Shown: positions 14,731 through 23,055, counted from the first letter of the stretch. The stretch is DNA of 45,071 bases from Bog-473 sp052148295 (GCA_052148295.1 JBKQIP010000240.1:1-45071), one strand, 5' to 3'. Notes: generated from the sequence alone by a model not told the origin. Translations and numbers: made by a program.

Positions 14731-15867
14731 AAGCCCCAGCACCTTCTCGGCCACGATGTTGCGCTGCACCTCCGCGGTGCCGCCCCCGATGGTCAGGGCC
14801 GGCGCGTACAGGAAGCCCCGGGACCAGGTCCGATCCCCCGACCCGTCCCACGGCCCCGCGCCGTGGGGGCCCCAGCCCCCGATGGGCCCACTGCCGCCCA
14901 AGGCGGCGTGCGGACCGGCCAGGTCACGAGCCACGTTCATCACGTGCTGCCCGTGCGCGTCGGCGATGGCCTTGCGCACCGAGGCCTCCGCCCCGGGCGC
15001 CCGGCCCGCCAGCACCGCCGACACCATCCGCAGCCGGAGCACGCGCAGGATCTGGCTCTCCATCCACACGGAGACCAGGCGGTCCCGGAGCAGCGCGTCG
15101 GGTGCCCCCCCGGCGTCGCGGATCAGGTCGACCAGATCGTCGGCCGTCGGGCCCATCCCCCACAGCGCCCCCTCGCCCGACAACGAGACCCGCTCGTTGC
15201 CCAGGGTGACCTTGGCCAATTCCCACCCACCGTGCTCCGCCCCGACGAGGTGGTCCGCCGGGATGCGGACGTCATCGAAGAACACCTCGTTGAAGGCGTG
15301 CTCCCCCGTCATGTCGACCAGCGGCCGGATCTCGATCCCCGGGGCGTCCATCGGGCAGACGAAGTACGAGATGCCGGCGTGCTTGTCCGCCGAGGGGTCG
15401 GTGCGGGCCAGCAGGATGCCCCAGGTGGCGATGTGGGCGTAGCTCGTCCACACCTTCTGGCCGTTGACCACCCACTCGTCGCCGTCCAGCTCGGCCCGGG
15501 TGGTGAGCCCCGCCAGATCGGACCCGGCCCCCGGTTCGCTGAACAGCTGGCACCAGAACTCCTCGCCCGAGAGCAGCGCCCACAGCCACCGCTCCTTCTG
15601 CTCCTCGGTGCCGGCGTGCATGAGCGTCGGGCCGGCCCAGCCGATGCCGATCGGATTGACGGGCCGGCGGACGCCGGCGGCGCGCAGCTCCTCATCGATG
15701 AGCAACTGGGTGACCGGATCGGCGTCCCGCCCCAAGGGCGGGGCCCAGTGCGGCACCACCAAGCCGGCCTCGGCCAGCTGGCGTCCGCTGGGATGCCGGT
15801 GGGCCGCCAGCCACTCCCTCACCTCGGCGCGGCGGGGGTCGTCGTCGCCGGGCAGGCCGAGATCCAC
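14716..15867 (-). CDS. Acyl-CoA dehydrogenase (FadE-like)
   Basis: FAD-dependent acyl-CoA dehydrogenase, 383 residues from the GTG at 15867. Family segments: FCQLFSEPGAGSDLAGL-like region (QLFSEPGAGSDLAG), VVNGQKVWTSYAH, FFDDVRIPADHLVG and the C-terminal TIGGGTAEVQRNIVAEKVLG. The GTG is chosen because TACGCT lies six bases before it (15874-15879 on the minus strand), a leaderless pattern; the frame is open further to 15924 but would run into the start of the divergent ligase. Stop TAA lies in the first unit of a repeat array. Divergent from the FadD19-like ligase, so a role in the same acyl-CoA pathway is likely; substrate unknown. Confidence 0.88.
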   Translation of the reverse strand: MDLGLPGDDDPRRAEVREWLAAHRHPSGRQLAEAGLVVPHWAPPLGRDADPVTQLLIDEELRAAGVRRPVNPIGIGWAGPTLMHAGTEEQKERWLWALLSGEEFWCQLFSEPGAGSDLAGLTTRAELDGDEWVVNGQKVWTSYAHIATWGILLARTDPSADKHAGISYFVCPMDAPGIEIRPLVDMTGEHAFNEVFFDDVRIPADHLVGAEHGGWELAKVTLGNERVSLSGEGALWGMGPTADDLVDLIRDAGGAPDALLRDRLVSVWMESQILRVLRLRMVSAVLAGRAPGAEASVRKAIADAHGQHVMNVARDLAGPHAALGGSGPIGGWGPHGAGPWDGSGDRTWSRGFLYAPALTIGGGTAEVQRNIVAEKVLGLPRDP

Positions 15868-15873
15868 TTCAGG

Positions 15874-15879
15874 AGCGTA
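15874..15879 (-). promoter_or_regulatory. Predicted -10 box, leaderless acyl-CoA dehydrogenase
   Basis: Minus-strand TACGCT, six bases before GTG 15867. Confidence 0.45.
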
Positions 15880-15916
15880 GGCTGACCGCCGCGTCACACG
15901 CACCGAGGAGCGGGCC

Positions 15917-17533
15917 ATGACCAACTGGAACTACGGAGATGTGTGGGAAGCGGTGGCCGAGATCCAGCCCGACGCCGTCGCGGTCACCCAGGGAGCCCGC
16001 AACGTGAGCTGGGCCGAGTTCGACCTGGGGGCCGACGGGATCGCCCAGTTCCTGCTCGACCTGAGCGTCGTCCGGCAGGACAAGGTGGCCCTCTACCTCT
16101 ACAACTGCCCCGAGTACCTCCAGACCCTCTTCGCCGCCGTCAAGATCGGCCTCGTCCCGGTCAACACCAACTACCGCTACGGGGACGACGAGCTGACCTA
16201 CCTGTGGGACAACGCGGACGCGGTCGCGGTCGTCTTCCACGGCAGCTTCGCCTCGCGCATCGAGGGGATTCTCGAGCGGGTTCCCCGGGTCAAGGGCTGG
16301 ATCTGGGTCGACGACGGCACCGGGCCCTGCCCCGACTGGGCCACCCCGTATGAGGACGCGGTCAAATCGGCCTTTGCCCGCACCACGGCGCCGTGGGGCC
16401 GCAGCGGCGATGACCTGCTCATGCTCTACACCGGCGGGACGACCGGCCTGCCCAAGGGGGTCATGTGGCGCCAGGACGATCTCTTCGCCGTCATGGCCAC
16501 CGGGGGCGTGCGCCAGTACCCGGTCGACGGCGGGCTCGATGCCGTGCGCCAGGCGGTCACCGCCAACCGCATCGACTTCGCCCTGATGCCGGCCTGCCCG
16601 CTCATGCACGGCACCGGCGGCTTCACCGCCAACCTCGCGCTGTCCGAGGGCGGGCGGGTGGTCCTGCTGGAGAGCCGCCGGTACGACCCGGTCGAGCTCC
16701 TCGACACGGTGCAACGGGAGAAGGTGAACAGCCTGGTCATCGTGGGAGACCCCTTCTCCCGCCCGCTCATCAGCGCCCTCGAGGCCCGGCCCGGGCACTG
16801 GGACCTGAGCTCGCTGACCATGGTGGTCTCGTCGGGGGCGATGTGGAGCGAGCCCATAAAACAGGAGCTGCTGGCCCACCACCCCGGCATGCTGCTGGTC
16901 GATGCCTTCAGCTCGTCGGAGGCGCTGGGCATGGGCATGTCGGTGTCCGGCGCCACCCACGCGGCGGAGACCGCCACCTTCACTCTCGGTCCGGACGTCA
17001 AGGTGCTGACCGAGGAGGGGGTCGAGGTGGCACCCGGATCCGGGGAGACCGGGATGCTGGCCCTCGGGGGCCGCAACCCGCTCGGCTACTACAAGGATAC
17101 GGAGAAGTCGGAGCGCACCTTCAAGACCATCGGCGGCGTGCGCTACTCCATCCCGGGCGACTTCGCCACCGTGGAGGCCGACGGCTCCCTCCACCTGCTC
17201 GGCCGGGGCTCGGTCTGCATCAACTCGGGGGGCGAGAAGATCTTCCCCGAGGAGGTCGAGGAGGCGCTCAAGACCCACGACGGGGTCCGCGACGCCGTCG
17301 TCGTGGGGATCCCGCACCCCACCTACGGCGAGCAGGTGGTGGCGGTGGTGGAACCCGAAGGGGACGCACCGGGCGAGACGGAGCTCATCGAGCACGTCAA
17401 GGGCCGACTGGCCCACTACAAGGCGCCCCGGCGGGTGCGGGTGGTCGACAGCATCGGCCGCTCCCCCAACGGCAAGGTCGACTACGCGCGCCACCGCCAG
17501 GAAACGGGCGACGAGCTCGGCGCCGTCACCTAG
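15917..17533 (+). CDS. Acyl-CoA synthetase (FadD19-like paralogue)
   Basis: ATP-dependent acyl-CoA ligase of the ANL superfamily, 538 residues. AMP-binding motif YTGGTTGLPKG at residues 171-181, later SSGAMWSEPIK, SSSEALG, the hinge region LGRGSVCINSGGEKIFPEEVEEAL and the C-terminal catalytic lysine in RSPNGKVDY. Segments resemble M. tuberculosis FadD19 (Rv3515c), which activates C24-branched sterol side chains, but less closely than the second copy at 18925-20553. ATG at 15917 follows a GAGGAG Shine-Dalgarno sequence. The PaiB-like gene follows after four bases, so they form an operon. Substrate is an inference. Confidence 0.9.
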   Translation: MTNWNYGDVWEAVAEIQPDAVAVTQGARNVSWAEFDLGADGIAQFLLDLSVVRQDKVALYLYNCPEYLQTLFAAVKIGLVPVNTNYRYGDDELTYLWDNADAVAVVFHGSFASRIEGILERVPRVKGWIWVDDGTGPCPDWATPYEDAVKSAFARTTAPWGRSGDDLLMLYTGGTTGLPKGVMWRQDDLFAVMATGGVRQYPVDGGLDAVRQAVTANRIDFALMPACPLMHGTGGFTANLALSEGGRVVLLESRRYDPVELLDTVQREKVNSLVIVGDPFSRPLISALEARPGHWDLSSLTMVVSSGAMWSEPIKQELLAHHPGMLLVDAFSSSEALGMGMSVSGATHAAETATFTLGPDVKVLTEEGVEVAPGSGETGMLALGGRNPLGYYKDTEKSERTFKTIGGVRYSIPGDFATVEADGSLHLLGRGSVCINSGGEKIFPEEVEEALKTHDGVRDAVVVGIPHPTYGEQVVAVVEPEGDAPGETELIEHVKGRLAHYKAPRRVRVVDSIGRSPNGKVDYARHRQETGDELGAVT

Positions 17534-17537
17534 ACCG

Positions 17538-18179
17538 GTGTACACCGCCCCGGTGGATGCCTCCTTCGGAGAGGCGGAGTGGCGTCCCTTCGTCGAGGCC
17601 AACTCCTTCGGCCACTTGGTCGCCCCCGGCCGCGACCGGGACGTCCCGGTCGTCGTCCCCACTCAATTCGTGCTCGACGGCTCCACGGTGTGGCTCCACC
17701 TGGTGCGGGCCAATCCCGTCTTCGCCGCCTTGGCCGAGAACCCCCGGGTGCTCCTGAGCGTCGCCGCCGACTGGGCCTTCATCCCGTCGGCGTGGAAGGC
17801 CCTACGGGGCGAAGACCCGACCCTCGGCATCCCCACCAACTACTACGGGGCGGTGCAGCTGATCGGCACGGCCACGGTGCTGAGCGAGCGGGGCGAGCCG
17901 GACAGCGTGGCCCAGGTGCTGCGCCCGCAGCTGCGCGCCTTCCAGCCCGACGTGGCCGTGGCCGACCCGGCCCAGGCGCACCGGCAGAGGTTGGCCGCCA
18001 TTCTGGGCATCCGCATCGCCGTCGACGACGTGAAGGCCAAGTTCAAGTACGGGGGCAACGTCGACGAGGCCCACCGGCTGGCCGTGGTCGACCGCCTCGA
18101 GGCCCGGGGCGCCCCGGGCGACGCCGCCGCGGCGACCCACGTGCGTCGGCGCCTGGCCGGGGACGTCCGAGCGCCCTGA
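17538..18179 (+). CDS. FMN-binding PaiB-like protein (pyridoxamine 5'-phosphate oxidase fold)
   Basis: Split-barrel flavin-binding family related to Bacillus PaiB. Of 213 residues, the N-terminal part shows the family order MYTAP..F, PTQFVLDG, LHLVRANPVF, AFIPSAWKA and GIPTNYYGAVQLIGTATVL, and the C-terminal part KAKFKYGGN corresponds to the K-LSQN region. GTG at 17538, four bases after the ligase stop. Functions in this family range from transcription control to unknown flavin reactions; none can be assigned here. Company of an acyl-CoA ligase is the only context clue. Confidence 0.72.
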   Translation: MYTAPVDASFGEAEWRPFVEANSFGHLVAPGRDRDVPVVVPTQFVLDGSTVWLHLVRANPVFAALAENPRVLLSVAADWAFIPSAWKALRGEDPTLGIPTNYYGAVQLIGTATVLSERGEPDSVAQVLRPQLRAFQPDVAVADPAQAHRQRLAAILGIRIAVDDVKAKFKYGGNVDEAHRLAVVDRLEARGAPGDAAAATHVRRRLAGDVRAP

Positions 18180-18224
18180 CGGGGCGGTCGGTCGGGGTCG
18201 TCGGGTGGCCGGCGCAGCCCCGGC

Positions 18225-18686
18225 TCAGGTGCTGGTGCGCTCGAGCGCCCGGGCCAGGTTCGACAAGGTGGCGGCCATCTCCACCTTGGCGTGCGCGGCG
18301 TCGTGGAGACCCAGGGGACGGCTGGCCACGCGCATCCAGGCGGCGCGGTTGTCGTTCCACGACTCGGTCACCCGGCACCCGTCGGCCGTGTCCTCGAATT
18401 CGTAGCGCCAGTTGGCCACCGCCCACGGACCGACCGACACGGCCAGCTCGAACAGCGTGGCGGGCTCGCAGCCGACCACCGTCACCTTGGTCGACCAGCG
18501 TCGGAACCCGTTCTGGTTCTTGCCGACGAAGATGGCGCCGATGGCGGGTCCCGACGCACCCTTGGACCAGGTCCCGCCGCTGTTCTCGGGGGACCACTCA
18601 CCCATGCGGGGCAGGTCGGACACCAACGCCCACACCGCCGCCGCCGGGGCGGCGATCTGTAGGGTCTCCGCAGTGGGGTAGGTCAC
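18225..18686 (-). CDS. SRPBCC-family (polyketide cyclase/START-like) protein
   Basis: A 153-residue single-domain protein of the SRPBCC helix-grip fold, which encloses hydrophobic ligands. Recognisable segments: ETLQIAAPAAAVWALVSDLPRMGEWSPE at the start, VGKNQNGFRRWSTKVTVV, and WRYEFEDTADGCRVTESW. No catalytic residues can be named. GTG start at 18686 is supported by TAGCGT six bases upstream (leaderless). Convergent with the PaiB-like gene and divergent from the FadD19-like ligase. Ligand unknown; a sterol or acyl ligand would be a guess from context. Confidence 0.8.
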   Translation of the reverse strand: MTYPTAETLQIAAPAAAVWALVSDLPRMGEWSPENSGGTWSKGASGPAIGAIFVGKNQNGFRRWSTKVTVVGCEPATLFELAVSVGPWAVANWRYEFEDTADGCRVTESWNDNRAAWMRVASRPLGLHDAAHAKVEMAATLSNLARALERTST

Positions 18687-18692
18687 GGCAGA

Positions 18693-18698
18693 ACGCTA
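18693..18698 (-). promoter_or_regulatory. Predicted -10 box, leaderless SRPBCC gene
   Basis: Minus-strand TAGCGT, six bases before GTG 18686. Confidence 0.45.
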
Positions 18699-18780
18699 GC
18701 GGACGCCCTCGGCGGTGCCGGGTTGCTCCGACGGGTCCCGCCGGGTGGGCTCCGGCGGGCTGGGCCTCGGGGCGGTAGCC

Positions 18781-18902
18781 CCCCGATTGCGGCGGGGACG
18801 AGCCGATTGCGGCGGGGACGAGCCGATAGCGGCGGGGACGAGCCGATTGCGGCGGGGACGAGCCGATTGCGGCGGGAACGAGCCGATTGCGGCGGGAACG
18901 AG
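18781..18902. repeat. 20-bp intergenic tandem repeat, about six copies, abutting a regulatory palindrome
   Basis: GGCGGGGACGAGCCGATTGC at 18791, 18811, 18831, 18851 and 18871, partial copies at 18781-18790 and 18891-18902. The last copy runs directly into the KstR-like palindrome before the FadD19-like gene. Confidence 0.95.
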
Positions 18903-18913
18903 AACCTGTTCTA
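18900..18913. promoter_or_regulatory. KstR-like operator palindrome before FadD19-like gene
   Basis: GAGAACCTGTTCTA: core AACnnGTT with perfect AGAAC/GTTCT arms; one outer base differs from TnnAACnnGTTnnA. It overlaps the predicted -10 (TAATCT, 18912-18917), where a bound repressor would block transcription. Confidence 0.6.
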
Positions 18914-18917
18914 ATCT
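18912..18917 (+). promoter_or_regulatory. Predicted -10 box, leaderless FadD19-like gene
   Basis: TAATCT, seven bases before ATG 18925. Confidence 0.45.
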
Positions 18918-18924
18918 TCGCCCG

Positions 18925-20553
18925 ATGGAGTGCAACCTGGCCGATCTCTTCGAGGCGGCCGTCGACGCCTACCCCGAGCGCGAGTACCTGGTGGCCAACG
19001 GAGCGCGCCGCACCTACGCCGCCATGGAGGCGCGGGCCAACCGCCTGGCCCACCACCTGGCCGCGCAGGGCATCGGGCCGGGAGACCACGTCGGGATCTA
19101 CGCCTACAACAGCGTGGAGTGGGTGGAGACCGCCTGGGCCGTCTTCAAGCTTCGTGCGGTGTGGATCAACATCAACTACCGCTACGTCAAAGACGAGCTG
19201 CGCTACCTCCTCACCAACGCGGACCTCAAGGTCCTGGTGCACCAGCGTGAGTTCAGCCCCCTGGTGGAGTCCCTCCTGCCCGACCTGCCCGACCTGCGCC
19301 ACGTCATCGTCATCGACGACGGCAGCGACGCCCTGCGCTCGTCGCCGGGCGCCGTCGCCTACGAGGAGGCGCTGGCCGGCGCGTCGCCCGAGCGTGACTT
19401 CGGCCCCCGATCGGGCGACGACCTCTACATCCTCTACACCGGAGGCACGACCGGCATGCCCAAGGGTGTGGTCTGGCGCCACGAAGACGTCTTCTACGCA
19501 CTGGGCGGGGGCACCGACCCGGTCACCAACACCAAGATCGAGGACCCGAGCCTCATGGTGGAGAAGGGCACCAACGGCCCCATGGTGCACCTTCCCATCG
19601 CTCCCCTCATGCACGGCGCCACCCAGTGGTGCGTCATGGGACAGAGCTTCGTCGGCTCCAAGACCGTCCTGATGGCCCGGTTCGACCCCCATGAGGTGTG
19701 GCGTCTGGTCGAGACCGAGAAGGTGAACTCGGTGATGATCACCGGCGACGCCATGGGCAAGCCGTTGATCGAGTCGCTCGACGACGCCGGCGTCGACCAC
19801 GACCTCTCCTCCCTGGTGGCCGTGGTCTCCTCCGCCGCCCTGTTCAGCGCGCCGGTCAAGGACCAGTTCTTCGCCCACCTTCCCAACCTGTTGATCACCG
19901 ACGCCATCGGGTCCTCGGAGGGCGGCAACAACGGGATGACGCTCGTCACCCCGGGCCACACCGCCATGAAGAGCGGGCCCACCGTGCACCTGCTCGGAGA
20001 GACGGTCGTCTTCGACGAGCATCTCAACCCGGTCGAGCCCGGCTCCGGCGTCATCGGCAAGATCTGCCGATCGGGCAACATCCCCCAGGGGTACTACAAC
20101 GACCCCAAGAAGACGGCGGAGGTCTTCGTCACGGTGCGGGGCACGCGCTACGTGATGCCGGGGGACTTCGCCACCGTGGAGGCCGACGGCTCCATCACCC
20201 TGCTCGGACGCGGCTCCATCGTGATCAACTCGGGCGGTGAGAAGATCTTCCCCGAGGAGGTCGAGTCGGCGGTTCGTTCGCATCCCGACGTGATGGACGC
20301 CATCGTCTGTGGCGCCCCCGACGAACGATGGGGTCAGACCGTGGCCGCCATCGTCCAGCCCCGGGTGGGACGTGACGCCCCGTCGCTGGCCAGCATCCAG
20401 GAGCATTGCCGCGCCTCCATCGCCGGCTACAAGCTGCCCCGACGCCTCCATGTGGTCGACGCGGTGGAGCGCTCGCCCAGCGGGAAGCCGGACTACACCT
20501 GGGCCGCCACCATCGTGGCGGCGGGTGAGGCTCCGGCCGCTCGTGCCCCTTGA
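18925..20553 (+). CDS. fadD19: FadD19-like acyl-CoA synthetase (sterol side-chain CoA ligase)
   Basis: ANL-superfamily acyl-CoA ligase, 542 residues. AMP-binding motif YTGGTTGMPKG at residues 171-181, then PLMHGATQW, TGDAMGKPLIE, SSAALFSAPVK, GSSEGG, GNIPQGYYNDPKKTAEVF, INSGGEKIFPEEVE and the C-terminal RSPSGKPDYTW. These follow M. tuberculosis FadD19 segment by segment. FadD19 activates sterol side-chain acids with CoA. The ATG at 18925 is chosen because it starts the conserved fold; the longer frame upstream is the translated 20-bp repeat. A KstR-like palindrome overlaps its promoter. The isochorismatase-like gene overlaps its 3' end. Confidence 0.87.
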   Translation: MECNLADLFEAAVDAYPEREYLVANGARRTYAAMEARANRLAHHLAAQGIGPGDHVGIYAYNSVEWVETAWAVFKLRAVWININYRYVKDELRYLLTNADLKVLVHQREFSPLVESLLPDLPDLRHVIVIDDGSDALRSSPGAVAYEEALAGASPERDFGPRSGDDLYILYTGGTTGMPKGVVWRHEDVFYALGGGTDPVTNTKIEDPSLMVEKGTNGPMVHLPIAPLMHGATQWCVMGQSFVGSKTVLMARFDPHEVWRLVETEKVNSVMITGDAMGKPLIESLDDAGVDHDLSSLVAVVSSAALFSAPVKDQFFAHLPNLLITDAIGSSEGGNNGMTLVTPGHTAMKSGPTVHLLGETVVFDEHLNPVEPGSGVIGKICRSGNIPQGYYNDPKKTAEVFVTVRGTRYVMPGDFATVEADGSITLLGRGSIVINSGGEKIFPEEVESAVRSHPDVMDAIVCGAPDERWGQTVAAIVQPRVGRDAPSLASIQEHCRASIAGYKLPRRLHVVDAVERSPSGKPDYTWAATIVAAGEAPAARAP

Positions 20554-21205
20554 GCTGACCGAGCTCCTGGCGGGCCGGGCTCTCGGCGTCCCGCGCCGGC
20601 CACCCCTGCCCACCGCGGTGCTCACCATGGAGCTCCAGCGGGGCGTCGTGGGTGATCTGTCGGTCTTCCCCGAACTGGCCGCGGCCGCCGAGGCCCGCGG
20701 CATCGTGCGCCAGACGGCCCGGCTCCTGGCCCGGTTCCGCCGAGCCGACCTGCCCGTGGTGCACTGCACCGCCGCCTTCCGGGCCGATCGGGCCGGCACG
20801 GTGGTGAACACGCCGCTGCACGCGGCGGTGCTCCGGCGGCCCGACCACATGCTCGAGGGGACGGCGGCCGTCGAGCTGGTGCCCGAGCTCGGCGTGCAGA
20901 GCACCGATCACGTGTCGGCCCGCCGCCACGGGGTCTCTCCGTTCACCGGTACCCCGCTCCGGTCCACGCTCGACGCCCTCGGCGCCCGGGTCCTGGTGGT
21001 GACCGGGGTCTCGGTCAACCTGGGTGTGTTCGGGCTCTGCATCGAGGCGGTGAACCTCGGGTACCAGGTCGTGGTGGCCTCCGATGCCGTGGCCGGGGTA
21101 CCGCTCGGGTACGCCGACGACATGGTGGCCCGCTCGCTCTCCCTGGTCGCCTCTTTGCACACCGTCGATCAGGTGGTCGAGGCCATCGACGCCCTCACGC
21201 GATGA
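20543..21205 (+). CDS. Isochorismatase-fold protein lacking the catalytic triad
   Basis: Cysteine-hydrolase (isochorismatase) fold, 220 residues. The family's Asp-Lys-Cys triad seems to be absent: the usual VIDMQ reads LTMELQ (Glu for Asp), the usual Lys before the TPF/TxL strand reads ARRHGVSPFTGTPL (Arg), and the usual TNxCV reads SVNLGVFG (Gly for Cys). The fold markers TGVSVNLGVFGLCIEAVNLGYQVVVASDAVAG remain. It may be a pseudoenzyme or have a different chemistry. Start: GTG 20543 (overlaps the ligase stop by 11 bases) or GTG 20525. Likely in one transcript with the FadD19-like gene and the following ATPase. Confidence 0.75.
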   Translation: MPLELTELLAGRALGVPRRPPLPTAVLTMELQRGVVGDLSVFPELAAAAEARGIVRQTARLLARFRRADLPVVHCTAAFRADRAGTVVNTPLHAAVLRRPDHMLEGTAAVELVPELGVQSTDHVSARRHGVSPFTGTPLRSTLDALGARVLVVTGVSVNLGVFGLCIEAVNLGYQVVVASDAVAGVPLGYADDMVARSLSLVASLHTVDQVVEAIDALTR

Positions 21206-21212
21206 TGCAGGT

Positions 21213-21764
21213 ATGCCGACGGGTCGCCTCCTCCTGCTGACCGGGTCACCCGGATGCGGCAAGACGACCATCGCCCCGCTGGTCGCCGACCACGCCACCC
21301 TCTCGGCCTGCTTGGACCTGGACTGGTTCTTCGCCAAGGTCCGCCAGGGTGCGATCGAGCCCTGGCGCGCCGAGGCCCACCGGCAGAATCGAGTGGTCCT
21401 CTCGGCCGCCGCGTCCGCCGTGGCCACCTTCTCCGCCGGGGGCTACTTCACGGTGGCCGAGGGCATCCTCTTCCCGTTCATGCTCGACCTCTTCGTCACC
21501 GCCTGCGAACCGCTGGGGATCGACCTCCACTACGCCGTCCTGCGCGCCCCGCTCCCCGTGGTGCTGTCGAGGGTCCAGAGCCGCACCGTCAAACCCGAGC
21601 ACGTCGGCGCGTTGGCCGACGAGGTCGTGGTCGACGACCTCTGGGCCCAGTTCGAGCGGCACGGGGTGGCCGAGCGCCACTGCGTGGACGCCGGCGATCG
21701 CCCGCCGGAGATCATCGCCGACGAGATCCACCGGCGCTGGCGGTACGACGACTTCCGGCTCTGA
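21213..21764 (+). CDS. P-loop ATPase/kinase-like protein
   Basis: 183 residues with a Walker A motif LLTGSPGCGKTTIAP at residues 8-22, a DLDWFF strand, and a kinase-like body (FTVAEGILFPFML, VLRAPLPVVLSRVQSR). It resembles the small AAA/zeta-toxin/chloramphenicol phosphotransferase-like group of P-loop proteins, for which the phosphoryl acceptor is usually unknown. ATG at 21213 lies seven bases after the previous stop. No toxin-antitoxin partner is visible. Confidence 0.78.
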   Translation: MPTGRLLLLTGSPGCGKTTIAPLVADHATLSACLDLDWFFAKVRQGAIEPWRAEAHRQNRVVLSAAASAVATFSAGGYFTVAEGILFPFMLDLFVTACEPLGIDLHYAVLRAPLPVVLSRVQSRTVKPEHVGALADEVVVDDLWAQFERHGVAERHCVDAGDRPPEIIADEIHRRWRYDDFRL

Positions 21765-21831
21765 GCGGCCGGACCCGGGCGTGGTTCCCCGGGCGTCGGG
21801 CCGGGGCAGGACGCCCGCGCGCGACGGGTGC

Positions 21832-22962
21832 TTACGAGCCGCCCTGGGCCAGGCGCTGGCGGGTCGTGTTGTGCACGGGGTCCTTGTCGAAGGTCTTGAG
21901 GACGTGCTGGCCGAACGTCTCGGTCGCCTCCACGCAGGTCTCGCGCGAGATGGACGTGGAGAGCATCCCGAACGAGAGCTGGTCGGCCCCGGTGGCGGCG
22001 TAGCGCTCGACGGCCTTGGTGACTTCGTCCGGCGTGCCCACGGCGATGTCGCCCGAGGCGATGACGGCGTCGAGGGTGTCGGCGTCCATGCCGGGGATGA
22101 TCTCGGGCCACACGGGCAGCCCCGGGGGCTTGGGGAAGGTGTCGAGGTACCGGAAGACCAGGCTCAGGTGATAGTTCGACTCCGACTCCAAGAAGGCCCG
22201 GCGGGCCTTGGCCCCGTCCTCCATGCAGATCATCTGCGTCGTGATCATCACGTTGTTGTTGACGAACCCGCCGACCGGATCGGTGCAGTCCGCCACCTTC
22301 TCCTTGTAGCGGGTCACCAGGGGCGTCAACTGGTCCGCCGTCGAGAACCCGAAGCAGAGGACACCCACGCCCAGCTCGGCGGCCAGGTCGAAGGTGGACG
22401 GGCTCCCGGCGGCCATCCAGATGGCCGGGTGCGGAGAGGAGTAGGGCTTGGGCAGGACGTTGCGCGTCGGCATGGAGAAGAACTTCCCGTCGTAGCTGTA
22501 GTCCTCCTCCTTCCACATGCGGACGATCTGCGGCAGCACCTCGGCCACCATGTCCCGGGTGAGATCGGGGTCCTCGATGCCGAAGCCGCGCTGTTCGGTG
22601 GTCGAAGACCCGCGGCCCGTGCCGAACTCGAAGCGGCCCTCGGACAGGTGGTCCAGCATGGCCACGCGCTCGGCGATGCGGGCCGGGTGGTTGACCGGGG
22701 GGGTGATGTTGAAGATCCCCGAGCCGATATGGATGTTGGTCGTCTTGGCGGCCACGAAGGCCAGGAAGGACTCGGAGGCCGAGAGGTGCGAGTAGTCGGT
22801 CAGGAAGTGGTGCTCCGAGGCCCAGGTGTACTTGAACCCGGCCCGGTCGGCCGCCACGATGAAGGCCACCTCGTCCATGATGCGATCGTGCTCGGCGGCG
22901 TCACCGTGGAGGGCACGGTAGTGCGGCAGCAGGCAGGCGGCATTGAAGATCCCGAATTCCAT
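21832..22962 (-). CDS. LLM-class flavin/F420-dependent monooxygenase
   Basis: Luciferase-like TIM-barrel protein, 376 residues: MEFGIFN start strand, FKYTWASEHHFLTDYSHLSASESFLAFVAAKT, IHIGSGIFNITPPVNHPARIAERVAMLDHLSEGRFEFGTGRGS, and AIWMAAGSPSTFDLAAELGVG. The EHH and GRGS segments are those of bacterial luciferase-like alkane/alkanal monooxygenase relatives. ATG at 22962. Divergent from the FadD17-like ligase with a KstR-like palindrome between them, so it may be part of the sterol regulon. Stops 67 bases from the convergent ATPase gene. Substrate unknown. Confidence 0.86.
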   Translation of the reverse strand: MEFGIFNAACLLPHYRALHGDAAEHDRIMDEVAFIVAADRAGFKYTWASEHHFLTDYSHLSASESFLAFVAAKTTNIHIGSGIFNITPPVNHPARIAERVAMLDHLSEGRFEFGTGRGSSTTEQRGFGIEDPDLTRDMVAEVLPQIVRMWKEEDYSYDGKFFSMPTRNVLPKPYSSPHPAIWMAAGSPSTFDLAAELGVGVLCFGFSTADQLTPLVTRYKEKVADCTDPVGGFVNNNVMITTQMICMEDGAKARRAFLESESNYHLSLVFRYLDTFPKPPGLPVWPEIIPGMDADTLDAVIASGDIAVGTPDEVTKAVERYAATGADQLSFGMLSTSISRETCVEATETFGQHVLKTFDKDPVHNTTRQRLAQGGS

Positions 22963-23041
22963 GGCGTGGACGTCCTCCGCTCCGGCGCCGCGGATCAGTC
23001 CCGGACGCGATCAAGCGAAGGTAACACGGCCCGGTGTAAAA

Positions 23042-23055
23042 TGCAACGTGTTCCA
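23042..23055. promoter_or_regulatory. KstR-like operator, full match, between LLM gene and FadD17-like gene
   Basis: TGCAACGTGTTCCA matches TnnAACnnGTTnnA at every fixed position. It lies in the 137-base divergent gap, 45 bases before the FadD17-like ATG. Confidence 0.68.

Noticed and set aside
18505..18512. AACCCGTT core in the SRPBCC gene as a sixth KstR-like site
   Set aside because: It is inside coding sequence, lacks the outer T and A, and core-only hits are expected by chance two or three times in 45 kb.
18715..18924. N-terminal extension of the FadD19-like protein
   Set aside because: It is the translation of the 20-bp intergenic repeat and of the operator; the conserved fold starts at ATG 18925.
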